A DNA stretch of 37,351 nucleotides, taken from an uncultured Saprospiraceae bacterium. GTDB lineage: Bacteria > Bacteroidota > Bacteroidia > Chitinophagales > Saprospiraceae. A model generated the notes under the pieces. The model worked only from the letters and a program-made list of their open reading frames with translations. It had not been told where the DNA came from and made no database searches. The DNA lies in contig CAMZLN010000096.1 of NCBI GenBank assembly GCA_947311465.1, positions 1-37,351 on the forward strand, given 5' to 3'. The position numbers were made by a program, and so were the translations under genes. Numbering within the stretch: the stretch's first letter is position 1; every line of letters begins with the position of its first letter. Positions 23,403-32,918 of this stretch are shown in pieces.

Positions 23403-24296
23403 CTATCTTGGATTATATCTAAACATAAATATTTTTGGAATGCCCCCTTTCCCCTCATTTGAAACAAATAAATTTCCTTCTTCATCAAAGAACATACCCT
23501 CTGGCTGTCTATGAATTACTTTATCCATTTTCTCCAAATGTATAATTTTACAGTTAGGATTTAATACCATTAACATCTTTCCACGACTAGATATAAGGTA
23601 AATGTTTTTTGTTTGGGGGTGTATTGCAATTGCTGATGGTGCAAATTTCAACTTCTTGGAATCTAGATAGGGACTAAACTTTTCTAAAAGGTGGTTATTT
23701 TTTGATTTGCGAATAAATGACTTAAAGTCATCTAAAGTTATTACAATCATTGGATCTGGAATCAATGATTTAGTTTCTAGATCAAAGCGATAAACCCCTC
23801 TTGCCAAATCATCTGTATATTGTGTATCAATATCGCCTTTACATGCTATCAACAATTGATTATGTTCTTTATCAAAACAAAGCCCTTCTAGATTATTTTG
23901 TTTATTCAACGGTGTTTTATATTTAATTCTTGCCAATGTGTCTGCCCCATCATCATATACTTCATATATAGATCCGTTACTTTTTAAAACAAATAAATGA
24001 TCCTCAACAAATGCTAAATCCTCATAATCACCCCTATGATGAAATCTCTTTTTTGAAATTAATGCTCCAGTAAATGTGTTAAAAGTATATAAATTACCAT
24101 TTTCATCTTCTACGGCTGTAATTTCATTGGGATTTTTACCAATAGCAATCCCAGATATCTCTTCCAATTCTGGAATTAAAAGTATAGAAGTATCTGGATT
24201 ATTAATATTATAGGGAAATCTATAATCTATATCTTGACCTACTATTCCAAAGGAATATAATTGTAAACCGAAAAATATTAAAAGAAATTTGTTCAT
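23403..24296 (-). CDS. SdiA-regulated-like beta-propeller protein, exported
   Basis: This 297-aa protein has a short signal peptide (about 1-20) and a propeller-type body of the SdiA-regulated (YjiK-like) family: EEISGIAIGKNPNEITAVED, then RGDYEDLAFVEDHLFVLKSN and NNLEGLCFDKEHNQLLIACK. Such proteins resemble esterase-like phytase and SMP-30 propellers. It probably acts in the periplasm or at the surface; no enzymatic activity can be assigned. It is divergent from the NdpA-family gene and is followed by odhB after 198 bp. Confidence 0.82.
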   Translation of the reverse strand: MNKFLLIFFGLQLYSFGIVGQDIDYRFPYNINNPDTSILLIPELEEISGIAIGKNPNEITAVEDENGNLYTFNTFTGALISKKRFHHRGDYEDLAFVEDHLFVLKSNGSIYEVYDDGADTLARIKYKTPLNKQNNLEGLCFDKEHNQLLIACKGDIDTQYTDDLARGVYRFDLETKSLIPDPMIVITLDDFKSFIRKSKNNHLLEKFSPYLDSKKLKFAPSAIAIHPQTKNIYLISSRGKMLMVLNPNCKIIHLEKMDKVIHRQPEGMFFDEEGNLFVSNEGKGGIPKIFMFRYNPR

Positions 24297-24579
24297 TTGT
24301 TTTTGCTTTTACTTTACTTGTGATATTAACGGATAAAAATATTGAATAGTTATACGAAATGGAACAAAAGTTGAAATCTGAATAGAAATTTTACTTCTTT
24401 TTTGGTGAAAGTGAATTTATTCTGGGCGTTTTCCTTAGGAGTTGGATTGTGTTTTATAATTTTTAATTGTAAAATTATTCCCAAGATATATGTAAAAATT
24501 TGTGCCAACCTACTCCGTATTATCCACAAATAAAACTACATTTGTTCATCTTTTTAAAACAACATAAACATAAGAGCAA

Positions 24580-25605
24580 ATGCTAGATTTTTCCTCCGTC
24601 GAAATCCAACAAATTATCAATCATTATGTAGGTAATCAAGTCAATGAAGAACCATTGAATTTATCTGAATCTACAATTACTATGGATGATAATACGACTA
24701 TGGAATTATTAGATTATCTTCTAAATCCATTTGTACCTGCTGACTTTCACAGTCTGGCTTATCCTGAAAATAATCGTATCTTTAATATGGTGGATTCTAT
24801 TTTTGAAGATCCCGCTGAATTTATTCCAAAATCTAGAATGATGGCAACATGGCTCGCAGATGTAATTCAAAGCCCGAAGGTAGCAGGTGGTGATATTACT
24901 GTAGCTCATTTCGTAAATGTTGGAATTGGTGATGATGTTGTTGATGCAATAGGAATTTTTAAGTCGGAACGAAAAATGGATTTTATCAATTTTAATATTT
25001 TAGAAAATCCTGTTTCAATTGATACTTCTTACGGATATGCACTAAAAGGTGTAGATATTGGGGTGATCATTTTTAATATTAATAAAGAAGATGGTTACAA
25101 TTTATTGACATTTGACAAAATCAATAGATTACCAAAATTACAGTATTGGAAAAATGAATTCCTTGATGTTAAACCCATCAATGATGATTATCAACAAACT
25201 GATCAAGTCTTAAAAATCACTAAAGATTTTGTTGTAAAAGAATGTAAAGGTGAAGTAAGTGCTACTGACCAAATTGACTTACTTAATCGTTCAGTTGATT
25301 ATTTTAAATCACATGACAATTTCGATCGTGAAGAATTTGAGCAAGAAGTTTTCACACAACCTAGTTTAATTGAAAATTTTAGAAGTTTTGATGAAAGCTA
25401 TAGAACTGAAAAGGAAATTGAAACAACTGATAATTTTGAAATATCAGAACGTGCCGTAAAAAAACAAGAGCGTGCATTTAAAAAAGTTTTAAAACTCGAT
25501 AAAAATTTCCATATCTATATCCATGGCAAAAAAGATTTGATTGAAAAAGGAATTGAGTCCGATGGGCGCAAATACTACAAAATCTATTATGAAGAAGAGA
25601 AATAG
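24580..25605 (+). CDS. Nucleoid-associated protein, NdpA family
   Basis: This 341-aa cytoplasmic protein belongs to the NdpA/YejK family, which associates with the nucleoid. Features that fit are the N-terminal helix with INHYVGN, the strand VAHFVNVGIGDDVVDAIGIF (about 108-127), the later ALKGVDIGVIIFNI, and the closing KNFHIYIHGKKDLIEKG. Bacteroidota copies are commonly this length. A TACATTTG box at 24537-24544 may be its -7 element. It ends one base before the convergent porZ gene, leaving no room for a terminator, so the two transcripts must overlap. Confidence 0.85.
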   Translation: MLDFSSVEIQQIINHYVGNQVNEEPLNLSESTITMDDNTTMELLDYLLNPFVPADFHSLAYPENNRIFNMVDSIFEDPAEFIPKSRMMATWLADVIQSPKVAGGDITVAHFVNVGIGDDVVDAIGIFKSERKMDFINFNILENPVSIDTSYGYALKGVDIGVIIFNINKEDGYNLLTFDKINRLPKLQYWKNEFLDVKPINDDYQQTDQVLKITKDFVVKECKGEVSATDQIDLLNRSVDYFKSHDNFDREEFEQEVFTQPSLIENFRSFDESYRTEKEIETTDNFEISERAVKKQERAFKKVLKLDKNFHIYIHGKKDLIEKGIESDGRKYYKIYYEEEK

Positions 25606-25606
25606 A

Positions 25607-27889
25607 TTATTTGACAAATAAAATCTTCGTAACGATAGATTCTGGAGCGCTATTATCGGCATTAGTCCCAAAAACTAAATAGACTCCTGTTGAAGCAATT
25701 CGTCCGTTGTAATCTTTTCCATCCCAGATGGCTTGACCTCCTAAGGCTTTTGTTTCATAAAATAACTTGCCTGTTATATCAGTAATTTTTACATTGGAAT
25801 TTTCTGCTAAGCCTTTTATGGCAATCACTCCTGTATAATCTGGACGAACAGGGTTTGGAAAAACCGTTACATTTGTACTATGAAACTTTTTCGAGCCTGT
25901 CGCATCAGAACGATATACCACTAAACCCAAACGGGTACCAATATAAACTTCTCCACTATTGGGGTCTATCTCAATATCTCGTATGACATTATCGGGTAAC
26001 GGGCTATTCTTTGTATCAAAATGCGCCACTTGTTGTTGCCCACTTGGAGATAATACGAAAACTCCATTGTCCGTTCCAAACCACTTTCGGTTGGCTCCGT
26101 CAACAGCAATTGTATTTATATTCTCTCCAGAAAGTAAATATGCATTTTCATCATCAAATTCGTTGGAATCAATTATTCTTTTCGAACCTTTACAATCTCT
26201 ATCCATTATAGAACTTCCACATTCAAATACGACTGCTCCATCAAGTGTACCCACCCATACATCACCATTTAAGTCAAGCGCCATTCCATTTACATGGTTT
26301 TCGGGAAGATTATCGTTGATAGTAATAAATCTTTTTTCATCATCGGATTTGTCATCAAAAGTTCCATGTTCATTAAATACCAATATACCTTGCCCAAATA
26401 CAACAAACCATTTATTCCCATAGCTATCGATTATCATATCCCTTAAATCTGGACTGGTTGTCACATTAAAATTGGCCCAGGTTCCGTCCTCTTTCATAAC
26501 ACAAATTGGTTTTTGAGCACTACTATTTGCCATCCATAAATTTGCGTCATCATCAAAAGCAATACCTGCTACTCTTGTATTGTTGCCAAATTTTTGAAGT
26601 GCCGAATTCTCAGAATTATATACAACTAATTCTTCACCGTTTTTTTCAATTAATCCACCCCAAAAAGAAGAGATATATAACCGATTATCTTTTGGATGAA
26701 ATATTGCTTTATGATGCTCTCTAGCAGCATCCTTGTCTTTTAAGTATTTAATATTACTGCCATACCTTTTCCATAATCCTTCTTCTAAAGTAAAAAATCC
26801 AGCCTTATTATCAGGTGCTAAATGATTTTCATAGGCTGTAGCAATACATAGCACTCCGTTTTTTAATGCGACATCATTTACAGACGAAGTATATGGGGCA
26901 TTAATCGAATGATATTTGCAATCTGTAGCATTTTTACCCGAAATTTCTCTCAAATCATGCCATTTACTCCCTATCCAAAATGTTCCATTTTCATCTTCAA
27001 TGCCGTAGCCAACTGCTCCAGTGCACTTTGAAGGTAGCTCCGTAAGCTCTTTTTGTTCATCTAAATAATATAGTTTCCCTTCTGTATTAACCAATCCTAT
27101 CAAGATACCAGCACCTTCGGCAGTAATATACTTCACTCCATATTCTTCTTCTGAAACAATTTTTTCAATGCCATCATTCGTTTTTACAAATACGGTATCA
27201 TTTACATCAAAATAGATGGAGTTGAATTTATCACAAATCGCATTGGAAGAATAAACGGCAGGAAATCCATCCTCAATATCAAAATAACTCCATTGATTGA
27301 TATCTTGTAAATTAAGGTTGCCTGTCGTATTTCCATAAAAAATACCATCATCACTCGCTACATATAAGGTATCATGCAGTTTTGTAATTCCATTTACAGA
27401 AGTTTGAAAATCATACGTTTCTACAAACTCATATTCTTTTAAATCAAAAATTACAACGCCAAATTTACACGCAAAATGGGCCAATCCATTGCCATCAATA
27501 TAAATATCATTAATCGCTCTTGCAAGAAAATTCCCATCTGTTTGGATGGCTGAAAAAGATGTGATATTTCCATTTTCTGCTACTACATCAAACGAACTAT
27601 TGTTGTAAATAACGATTAATGATTTTGTGGTCTTATCATATTTTACAAAACTAACATTTGAATGCGTAAGTCCGTTTAATTTACTATGAGACCTTTGAGA
27701 TCCATCAGATTTATCCATCTCAATGTAAGACAAAGGGGTCGCAAGATATAAAGTTGTTTCACTTTGTGTTAGATAGTGAAATGATTTTTCGGATAAATAT
27801 CCTTTCCACTGTCCAATTGAAATATCAGTCTGACCAAACACAAAATTCGTAAAAAACAATAATACAGTAATAGTAAAAAAACGATTCAT
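25607..27889 (-). CDS. porZ: Type IX secretion system surface protein PorZ
   Basis: This 760-aa exported protein has a signal peptide (MNRFFTITVLLFFTNFVFGQ), a first beta-propeller typical of PorZ (ISIGQWKGYLSEKSFHYLTQ, then SLIVIYNNSSFDVV and ACKFGVVIFDL), a second propeller of two-component-regulator type, and a C-terminal sorting domain (VFPNPVRPDYTGVIAIKG, ending TKILFVK). Length agrees with known PorZ (about 780 aa). PorZ works with PorU, PorV and PorQ in the attachment complex that processes cargo at the outer membrane. The ATG at 27889 is preferred over 27907, since CAAAAATA (27909-27916), a minus-strand -7 box, leaves the longer start ahead of the transcript. Confidence 0.85.
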   Translation of the reverse strand: MNRFFTITVLLFFTNFVFGQTDISIGQWKGYLSEKSFHYLTQSETTLYLATPLSYIEMDKSDGSQRSHSKLNGLTHSNVSFVKYDKTTKSLIVIYNNSSFDVVAENGNITSFSAIQTDGNFLARAINDIYIDGNGLAHFACKFGVVIFDLKEYEFVETYDFQTSVNGITKLHDTLYVASDDGIFYGNTTGNLNLQDINQWSYFDIEDGFPAVYSSNAICDKFNSIYFDVNDTVFVKTNDGIEKIVSEEEYGVKYITAEGAGILIGLVNTEGKLYYLDEQKELTELPSKCTGAVGYGIEDENGTFWIGSKWHDLREISGKNATDCKYHSINAPYTSSVNDVALKNGVLCIATAYENHLAPDNKAGFFTLEEGLWKRYGSNIKYLKDKDAAREHHKAIFHPKDNRLYISSFWGGLIEKNGEELVVYNSENSALQKFGNNTRVAGIAFDDDANLWMANSSAQKPICVMKEDGTWANFNVTTSPDLRDMIIDSYGNKWFVVFGQGILVFNEHGTFDDKSDDEKRFITINDNLPENHVNGMALDLNGDVWVGTLDGAVVFECGSSIMDRDCKGSKRIIDSNEFDDENAYLLSGENINTIAVDGANRKWFGTDNGVFVLSPSGQQQVAHFDTKNSPLPDNVIRDIEIDPNSGEVYIGTRLGLVVYRSDATGSKKFHSTNVTVFPNPVRPDYTGVIAIKGLAENSNVKITDITGKLFYETKALGGQAIWDGKDYNGRIASTGVYLVFGTNADNSAPESIVTKILFVK

Positions 27890-27976
27890 AAAACACAAGT
27901 TTGTCATGCAAAAATATAAATGTAAAACAAAAATGTAATAATATTATTGTTTAATAATTAGAAAATAACAGATTCC

Positions 27977-28549
27977 TTAATCTACCCAAACTACTTTTTC
28001 TAAAACAGATGTCCGTTTTTGTTCCCTAGCTGCATTATCTACATAGCCCATAAAGAAGAAACCCAAACATTTTTCTCCCTCCGCCATTTCAAATAATTCA
28101 TTCGCATTTTTTACAGCTTTGGGCGTCCCCCAGTAACAGCCTATGTTATGGGCGGTGCAGGTAAGCCACATGTTTTGAACAGCCATTGCAACTGCTGATA
28201 ATTCTTCCCATTCTTCCAGTCGTTCTTTCGGATCTCTTTGCATACAAATTGCAATTACTACCGCAGAATCTTGAGGCTTTTGAATGATTTTATGAAATTT
28301 GTTTTCGTTAAATTTATCCGCGGGGGAATTCGCCTTGTAAAAGTCGGCGATAAAATGTCCAACATCTGCTCGTTTTTCTCCTTGAATTACTTTAAATCTC
28401 CAAGGTTCCGTTTTTTTATAGGTTGGTGCATAATTTGCATTTTCCAAAATCTCAATAATAACTTCCTTAGGTATGGGCTTACTTAAATATTCGTGGGGGT
28501 AAATACTCCTTCTGCTCTTAATTATTTGTGATAATTCTTTTGATTTCAT
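27977..28549 (-). CDS. Nitroreductase family protein
   Basis: This 190-aa FMN-dependent oxidoreductase of the nitroreductase fold resembles the compact YdjA-type group. The N-terminal IIKSRRSIYPHEYLSKPIP (about 9-27) is the FMN-phosphate-binding segment; APTYKKTEPWRFKVI and CYWGTPKAV, then GFFMGYVD near the C-terminus, complete the pattern. It probably acts as a cytoplasmic dimer using NAD(P)H; substrate unknown. It lies 69 bp upstream of porZ on the same strand, without an evident functional link. Confidence 0.88.
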   Translation of the reverse strand: MKSKELSQIIKSRRSIYPHEYLSKPIPKEVIIEILENANYAPTYKKTEPWRFKVIQGEKRADVGHFIADFYKANSPADKFNENKFHKIIQKPQDSAVVIAICMQRDPKERLEEWEELSAVAMAVQNMWLTCTAHNIGCYWGTPKAVKNANELFEMAEGEKCLGFFFMGYVDNAAREQKRTSVLEKVVWVD

Positions 28550-28679
28550 TGTTCGATTATTTTTTATTTTTACAAAGTTAATTATTTTTTATTTAATGAA
28601 TTGTGCTATTTGTTACAGAACAAAATCAACTTATTAAAACGAAATTTATATATTTGAAGTAAATTTATAAAAACGATTC

Positions 28680-30149
28680 ATGAGAAAACTAAAACGACTT
28701 ATACTTCAATTCTTTTTATTATTATTGATTATCGGTATTGGGATGATTGTCTTCAATTTTGTAAATTTTAATAGTCGACAAATTTCAGGGATAAATCCAA
28801 TCGATGAAACTTACGTTGATGATCTAGCTTTGGAACGACTTTCTGATGCAATAAAAATAAATACTGCGTCTCTCCGTGAAAAAATTGATACACAACAGTT
28901 TTTATTATTGGATAGTTTAATGATGGCTAGTTTCCCAAATGTTTATAAAGAATTGAATGTAATTTCTGTTAATCAATTTAGTAAAGTTTTAAAATGGAAA
29001 GGACGAGATAGTCAGCTAAAACCTGTATTGCTTTTGGCGCATCTGGATGTTGTGCCTGTAGATACCAATGCAATGCTACATTGGCAACAAAATCCATTTA
29101 GTGGTGCAATAATTAACGATACTATTTGGGGTAGAGGAACTTTGGATGATAAAATTAGTGCTTTTGGAATTTTAGAAGCTTCAGAACAACTCCTAAAAGA
29201 AAATTATTTTCCTGAAAGAGATATTTATTTCGCTTTTGGACATGATGAAGAAATTAGTGGTTTGCGTGGAGCTAAGGAAATTGCGAAATTGTTTAAATCA
29301 AAAAATCTTGAATTTGAATATGTACTAGATGAAGGTACTTTGGTCCTCAATGATGCTATGCCGGGATTGTCCAAACCCTTGGCTCTTATCGGTATTGCAG
29401 AGAAAGGGTATGTAACTTTAAATTTAAACGTTGAATTGGACGAAGGTGGTCATTCATCCATGCCAGGAAAAGAAACGGCTATCGGTATCATAAGTAAAGC
29501 CATTAATAATCTTCAAGAAAATCCCTTTCCTGCAAGAATCGATGGGGCTTCCGCAGAATTATTTGCTCATGTTGGGCCTGAAATGAGCCCTTTGTTTAAA
29601 ACTTTATTCTCAAATATGTGGCTTTTTGAATCTGTTTTGATTAATCAATTGGGTAACATCTCAACAAGCAATGCAATGATTAGAACTACAACCGCTCCTA
29701 CTATTATCAGCGGCGGATTCAAAGAAAATGTACTACCCACCACAGTCAATGCTAAAGTTAATTTTAGAATTCTTCCTGGTGAAACGAAAGAATCTGTTGT
29801 GAATTATGTAAAAAACATCATTGATGACCAAAGAGTTTCTATCACGCAAATTCCTGGGGGCAGCGATCCAAGCAAGGTGTCATCTACTGAAAGTTTTGGT
29901 TATCGTGTACTAGAACGAAGTATTAAAGAAATTTTTCCAGAAACAATTATTTGTCCTTCTTTAGTCGTCGCAGGTACAGATAGTAGACATTATCAAGAAG
30001 TTTCAGAAAATATCCTTCGGTTTCTACCTATTCAACTTGAAAAATCAGACTTGACAAGAATACACGGATATAATGAATGTATTCCTATTTCTGGATATAA
30101 AAAAGCGATTCGTTTTTATTATCAATTGATTAAAAATAGTAGCAAATAA
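28680..30149 (+). CDS. M20 family metallopeptidase (carboxypeptidase S-like)
   Basis: This 489-aa enzyme has an N-terminal transmembrane segment (about 8-28) and an exported di-zinc peptidase domain. Metal and catalytic residues: His121 and Asp123 (LLLAHLDVVP), Asp156 (GRGTLDDK), Glu190 and Glu191 (GHDEEISG), with a final His near HGYNE. The lid domain with GGHSSMPG lies between. Length and motifs agree with the Cps1-like subgroup, which trims peptides or N-acyl amino acids. A TATATTTG box at 28649-28656 lies upstream, without a clear -33 partner. It is convergent with tdk. Confidence 0.9.
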   Translation: MRKLKRLILQFFLLLLIIGIGMIVFNFVNFNSRQISGINPIDETYVDDLALERLSDAIKINTASLREKIDTQQFLLLDSLMMASFPNVYKELNVISVNQFSKVLKWKGRDSQLKPVLLLAHLDVVPVDTNAMLHWQQNPFSGAIINDTIWGRGTLDDKISAFGILEASEQLLKENYFPERDIYFAFGHDEEISGLRGAKEIAKLFKSKNLEFEYVLDEGTLVLNDAMPGLSKPLALIGIAEKGYVTLNLNVELDEGGHSSMPGKETAIGIISKAINNLQENPFPARIDGASAELFAHVGPEMSPLFKTLFSNMWLFESVLINQLGNISTSNAMIRTTTAPTIISGGFKENVLPTTVNAKVNFRILPGETKESVVNYVKNIIDDQRVSITQIPGGSDPSKVSSTESFGYRVLERSIKEIFPETIICPSLVVAGTDSRHYQEVSENILRFLPIQLEKSDLTRIHGYNECIPISGYKKAIRFYYQLIKNSSK

Positions 30150-30208
30150 GACTATTTAACATCTACAACTCAATACCGCAGCCCCAAAATGCAGTTTTTT
30201 TTACTCAA

Positions 30209-30243
30209 CAGCGTAGCGCTCAACTAATCATCAACGAAGTTGA
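30209..30243. repeat. Short repeat and hairpin between convergent genes
   Basis: CAGCGTAGCGCTCAACTAA (30209-30227) is the inverted near copy of 7766-7783. TCAAC-GAA-GTTGA (30231-30243) is a small perfect hairpin. Both lie between the M20 peptidase and tdk and may help end transcription. Confidence 0.45.
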
Positions 30244-30281
30244 ATGATGGCTCAACTCCTCACTAAAAAATGTAACTATTA

Positions 30282-30881
30282 TTACTCATTTACAACTTTC
30301 AAATCCATGATATTTCCCATATTGTAACATGTACGACAACGAGCCTCATACGTATCCGTCTCCCCCAACATCACTTGACTTTGATCCGCAGATAAACGAT
30401 ACGAATGCGTTGCCAAATTTCCGCAATGGTGACATATTGCATGTACCTTTGTAATATATTCTGCCGAAGCTAATAAATTGGGCATTGGTCCAAATGGCTT
30501 CCCTTTGAAATCCATATCCAAGCCTGCAACAATAACTCTAATTCCTTTTAATGCTAGAGCTTCACAGGTTGGAGTCAATTTAGCATCAAAAAATTGCGCC
30601 TCATCAATTCCTACTACATTGACATCATTATCTACCAACTTTAGGATATCAGTTGAACTGCTTACAGGTAAAGAATCCACTGCATTATCATCATGTGAAA
30701 CCACCTTCATTTCGTCATATCTAGTATCGACCTTAGGCTTGAAAATCATGATTTTTTGATTCGCAATCTTCGCTCGTTTGATCCGTCGAATTAGCTCTTC
30801 AGTCTTTCCTGAAAACATGGAGCCACAAATGACTTCAATCCATCCGCTTCTTTGACCTTTAAAGTGTGGTTCTAAAAACAT
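30282..30881 (-). CDS. tdk: Thymidine kinase, type II
   Basis: This 199-aa cytoplasmic salvage enzyme phosphorylates thymidine to dTMP with ATP. Walker A is [10 protein letters not shown] (20-29), and the catalytic Glu94 lies in GIDEAQFFD. The lasso and zinc site are formed by CHHCGN and CRTC near the C-terminus. The length is typical for the tetrameric class also found in Gram-positive bacteria. It stands alone on the minus strand, facing the M20 peptidase. Confidence 0.96.
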   Translation of the reverse strand: MFLEPHFKGQRSGWIEVICGSMFSGKTEELIRRIKRAKIANQKIMIFKPKVDTRYDEMKVVSHDDNAVDSLPVSSSTDILKLVDNDVNVVGIDEAQFFDAKLTPTCEALALKGIRVIVAGLDMDFKGKPFGPMPNLLASAEYITKVHAICHHCGNLATHSYRLSADQSQVMLGETDTYEARCRTCYNMGNIMDLKVVNE

Positions 30882-31102
30882 GTAAGAATTTATGTAAGTG
30901 AATAATCATAGTAGTCACACAAAATTAATTTTTTCTAGCTTAGTTCAATAATTTTTTACCAACTTGTTTATAAAAATATTATTATTTGCTGATATTTACA
31001 TGAAAAAGTAAAAAAATGCTTAAAATTGATATTTTTTAGAAACTAATTTATGTTATCTCTGTATAATTTTTTATTTCCCTACCACAAACTAAATTATTTA
31101 TA

Positions 31103-31879
31103 ATGAATTTAAAGGAGTCCAAAATCATCCTCAGTAAAATTAATCTACTTTTTGAAAATCTGCTAGTGGATAATAAAGTTTCAAGTATTGAAAGAGATCT
31201 AATGTTAAGTTATGTTCGTCAGTTTTATGATGAAATTTTAAATGACAATGTGACGTCAACTGTCTCAAACATCGTTCAGGTTGATGATGAAATCGAAGAA
31301 GAAGAAATTACAACTTTCGTCCCACCTGTTGTTGAAAAAGTTGAACCTGTTCAAGAAAAAGTGACTTACAAGAAGCCTGTGATTATTAAAATTCCAGATT
31401 CATTGAAAGATTATACTTCAAATCCAGAAACAAACAATCAGTATCAAGCTCCAACACCGCCACCGCCACCTGCGCCTGAGCCTGTAGTTGTACCAGAACC
31501 CGTTTACACACAACCAACAGCGACCCAAGAAGCAACCAATGTAAATAATGCTGTTCATGTAAATATAGATCCGAAATTCGCTGAATTATTTGAATTTAAT
31601 AACTCAAATGATGTGTCTGACAAATTAAGTGCAATGCCTATTGATGATCTAAAGAAGTCCATCGGCTTAAATGAAAAAATATTAACTATCAATGATTTGT
31701 ATGATGGCGACCATAGATTATTTGATAAAAGTTTAGATATCTTAAACTCCTTTTCTACTTTTAATGAAGCAAAAGTATATATTGCAGAAAATTTAGCCGC
31801 TAAATTCGATTGGACAAGTCCAATGAAAGTTAAAAAAGCTAAAATTTTCATAAAACTGATTAAAAGAAGATATAATTAA
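31103..31879 (+). CDS. Conserved Bacteroidota protein of unknown function, upstream of pfkA
   Basis: This 258-aa protein has a helical N-terminal segment (1-50), an acidic then Pro-rich low-complexity middle (about 55-150, with PPPPPAPEPVVVPEP), and a conserved C-terminal domain: DLKKSIGLNEKILTINDLYD, DHRLFDKSLDILNSFSTFNE and KKAKIFIKLIKRRY. The last part recalls a recurring Bacteroidota domain of the form IGIN.KF...ELF.GD...Y..A...L....S..EA. The protein is probably cytoplasmic or peripherally associated. It ends 4 bp before pfkA, so the two are co-transcribed. No function is known. Confidence 0.72.
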   Translation: MNLKESKIILSKINLLFENLLVDNKVSSIERDLMLSYVRQFYDEILNDNVTSTVSNIVQVDDEIEEEEITTFVPPVVEKVEPVQEKVTYKKPVIIKIPDSLKDYTSNPETNNQYQAPTPPPPPAPEPVVVPEPVYTQPTATQEATNVNNAVHVNIDPKFAELFEFNNSNDVSDKLSAMPIDDLKKSIGLNEKILTINDLYDGDHRLFDKSLDILNSFSTFNEAKVYIAENLAAKFDWTSPMKVKKAKIFIKLIKRRYN

Positions 31880-31883
31880 ATAA

Positions 31884-32852
31884 ATGAAGAAAATTGGAGT
31901 TTTTACGTCTGGAGGAGATTCGCCTGGTATGAATGCTTGTATTAGAGCGGTTGTTCGTACTGGTATTTATTATGGATTAGAAGTTGTTGGTATTAAAAGA
32001 GGATTTCAAGGGCTGATCGATAAGGAATTTATCCCTTTGTATAGTCATTCCGTGAGTAGAATCATTAAACAAGGTGGTACAATGCTCCATTCTGCAAGAA
32101 GTAAAGCTTTCAGAACCAAAGAAGGACGGGAAAAAGCTTATCAAAATTTACTCGATGAAAATATTGATGCGATAGTAGTCATCGGGGGAGATGGCTCTTT
32201 TACTGGCGCTCATATCTTCGCCCAAGAATATGATTTTCCGATTATCGGATGTCCTGGTACAATTGATAATGACCTTTATGGAACTGATTTTACTATCGGA
32301 TATGACACTGCTATCAATACCGCAATGGAAGCTATTGATAAAATTAAAGATACCGCAAATGCTCATGATCGATTATTTTTTATTGAAGTAATGGGACGTG
32401 ATGCTGGGTTCATTGCACTTTCGGCAGGAGTAGCGGTGGGGGCAGAGGCGGTTTTGATTCCTGAAAGCCCTACAGATATAAATACTTTGGTTGCTTTACT
32501 CAAAGAAAATTATAATAAAAAGAAAACATCAAATATTGTTGTTGTTGCTGAAGGCGATGATGCTGGTGGTGCTTTTAAAATCGCAGAAGCTGTTAAAGAA
32601 CGATTTGACCAAGTGGATATGAGAGTTACCGTTTTAGGACATATTCAAAGGGGCGGAAAACCAACGGCAATGGAGCGTGTAAGAGCAAGTCGCATGGGAA
32701 TGGAAGCAGTAAAAGCTTTGATGGCAGGACAGAGAGGAGAAATGGTTGGAATTGTAAACAATGATGTTGTTTTTACTTCTTTTAAACAAGCCATTAAATA
32801 CAATAATGAAATCAATCCTGTTATGCTTGAAATGGTGAAAATTTTAAGCTAA
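31884..32852 (+). CDS. pfkA: ATP-dependent 6-phosphofructokinase
   Basis: This 322-aa cytoplasmic enzyme makes fructose 1,6-bisphosphate, the committed step of glycolysis. The signature TSGGDSPGMNACIRAVVR begins at residue 8. GGDGS at 101-105 carries the Gly that favours ATP over pyrophosphate. Catalytic PGTIDNDLYGTD includes Asp128. The C-terminal half has LGHIQRGGKPTA. The length is typical for the bacterial tetramer. It follows the unknown 31103-31879 gene by 4 bp. The gap to fni is 66 bp and contains a -7-like box (32885-32892), so the downstream genes may have their own promoter. Confidence 0.96.
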   Translation: MKKIGVFTSGGDSPGMNACIRAVVRTGIYYGLEVVGIKRGFQGLIDKEFIPLYSHSVSRIIKQGGTMLHSARSKAFRTKEGREKAYQNLLDENIDAIVVIGGDGSFTGAHIFAQEYDFPIIGCPGTIDNDLYGTDFTIGYDTAINTAMEAIDKIKDTANAHDRLFFIEVMGRDAGFIALSAGVAVGAEAVLIPESPTDINTLVALLKENYNKKKTSNIVVVAEGDDAGGAFKIAEAVKERFDQVDMRVTVLGHIQRGGKPTAMERVRASRMGMEAVKALMAGQRGEMVGIVNNDVVFTSFKQAIKYNNEINPVMLEMVKILS

Positions 32853-32918
32853 TCTAAAATAAATCTATTCATCAATAAATTTACTATCTTTGTGTATTAT
32901 AGTACACCATAATCATTG

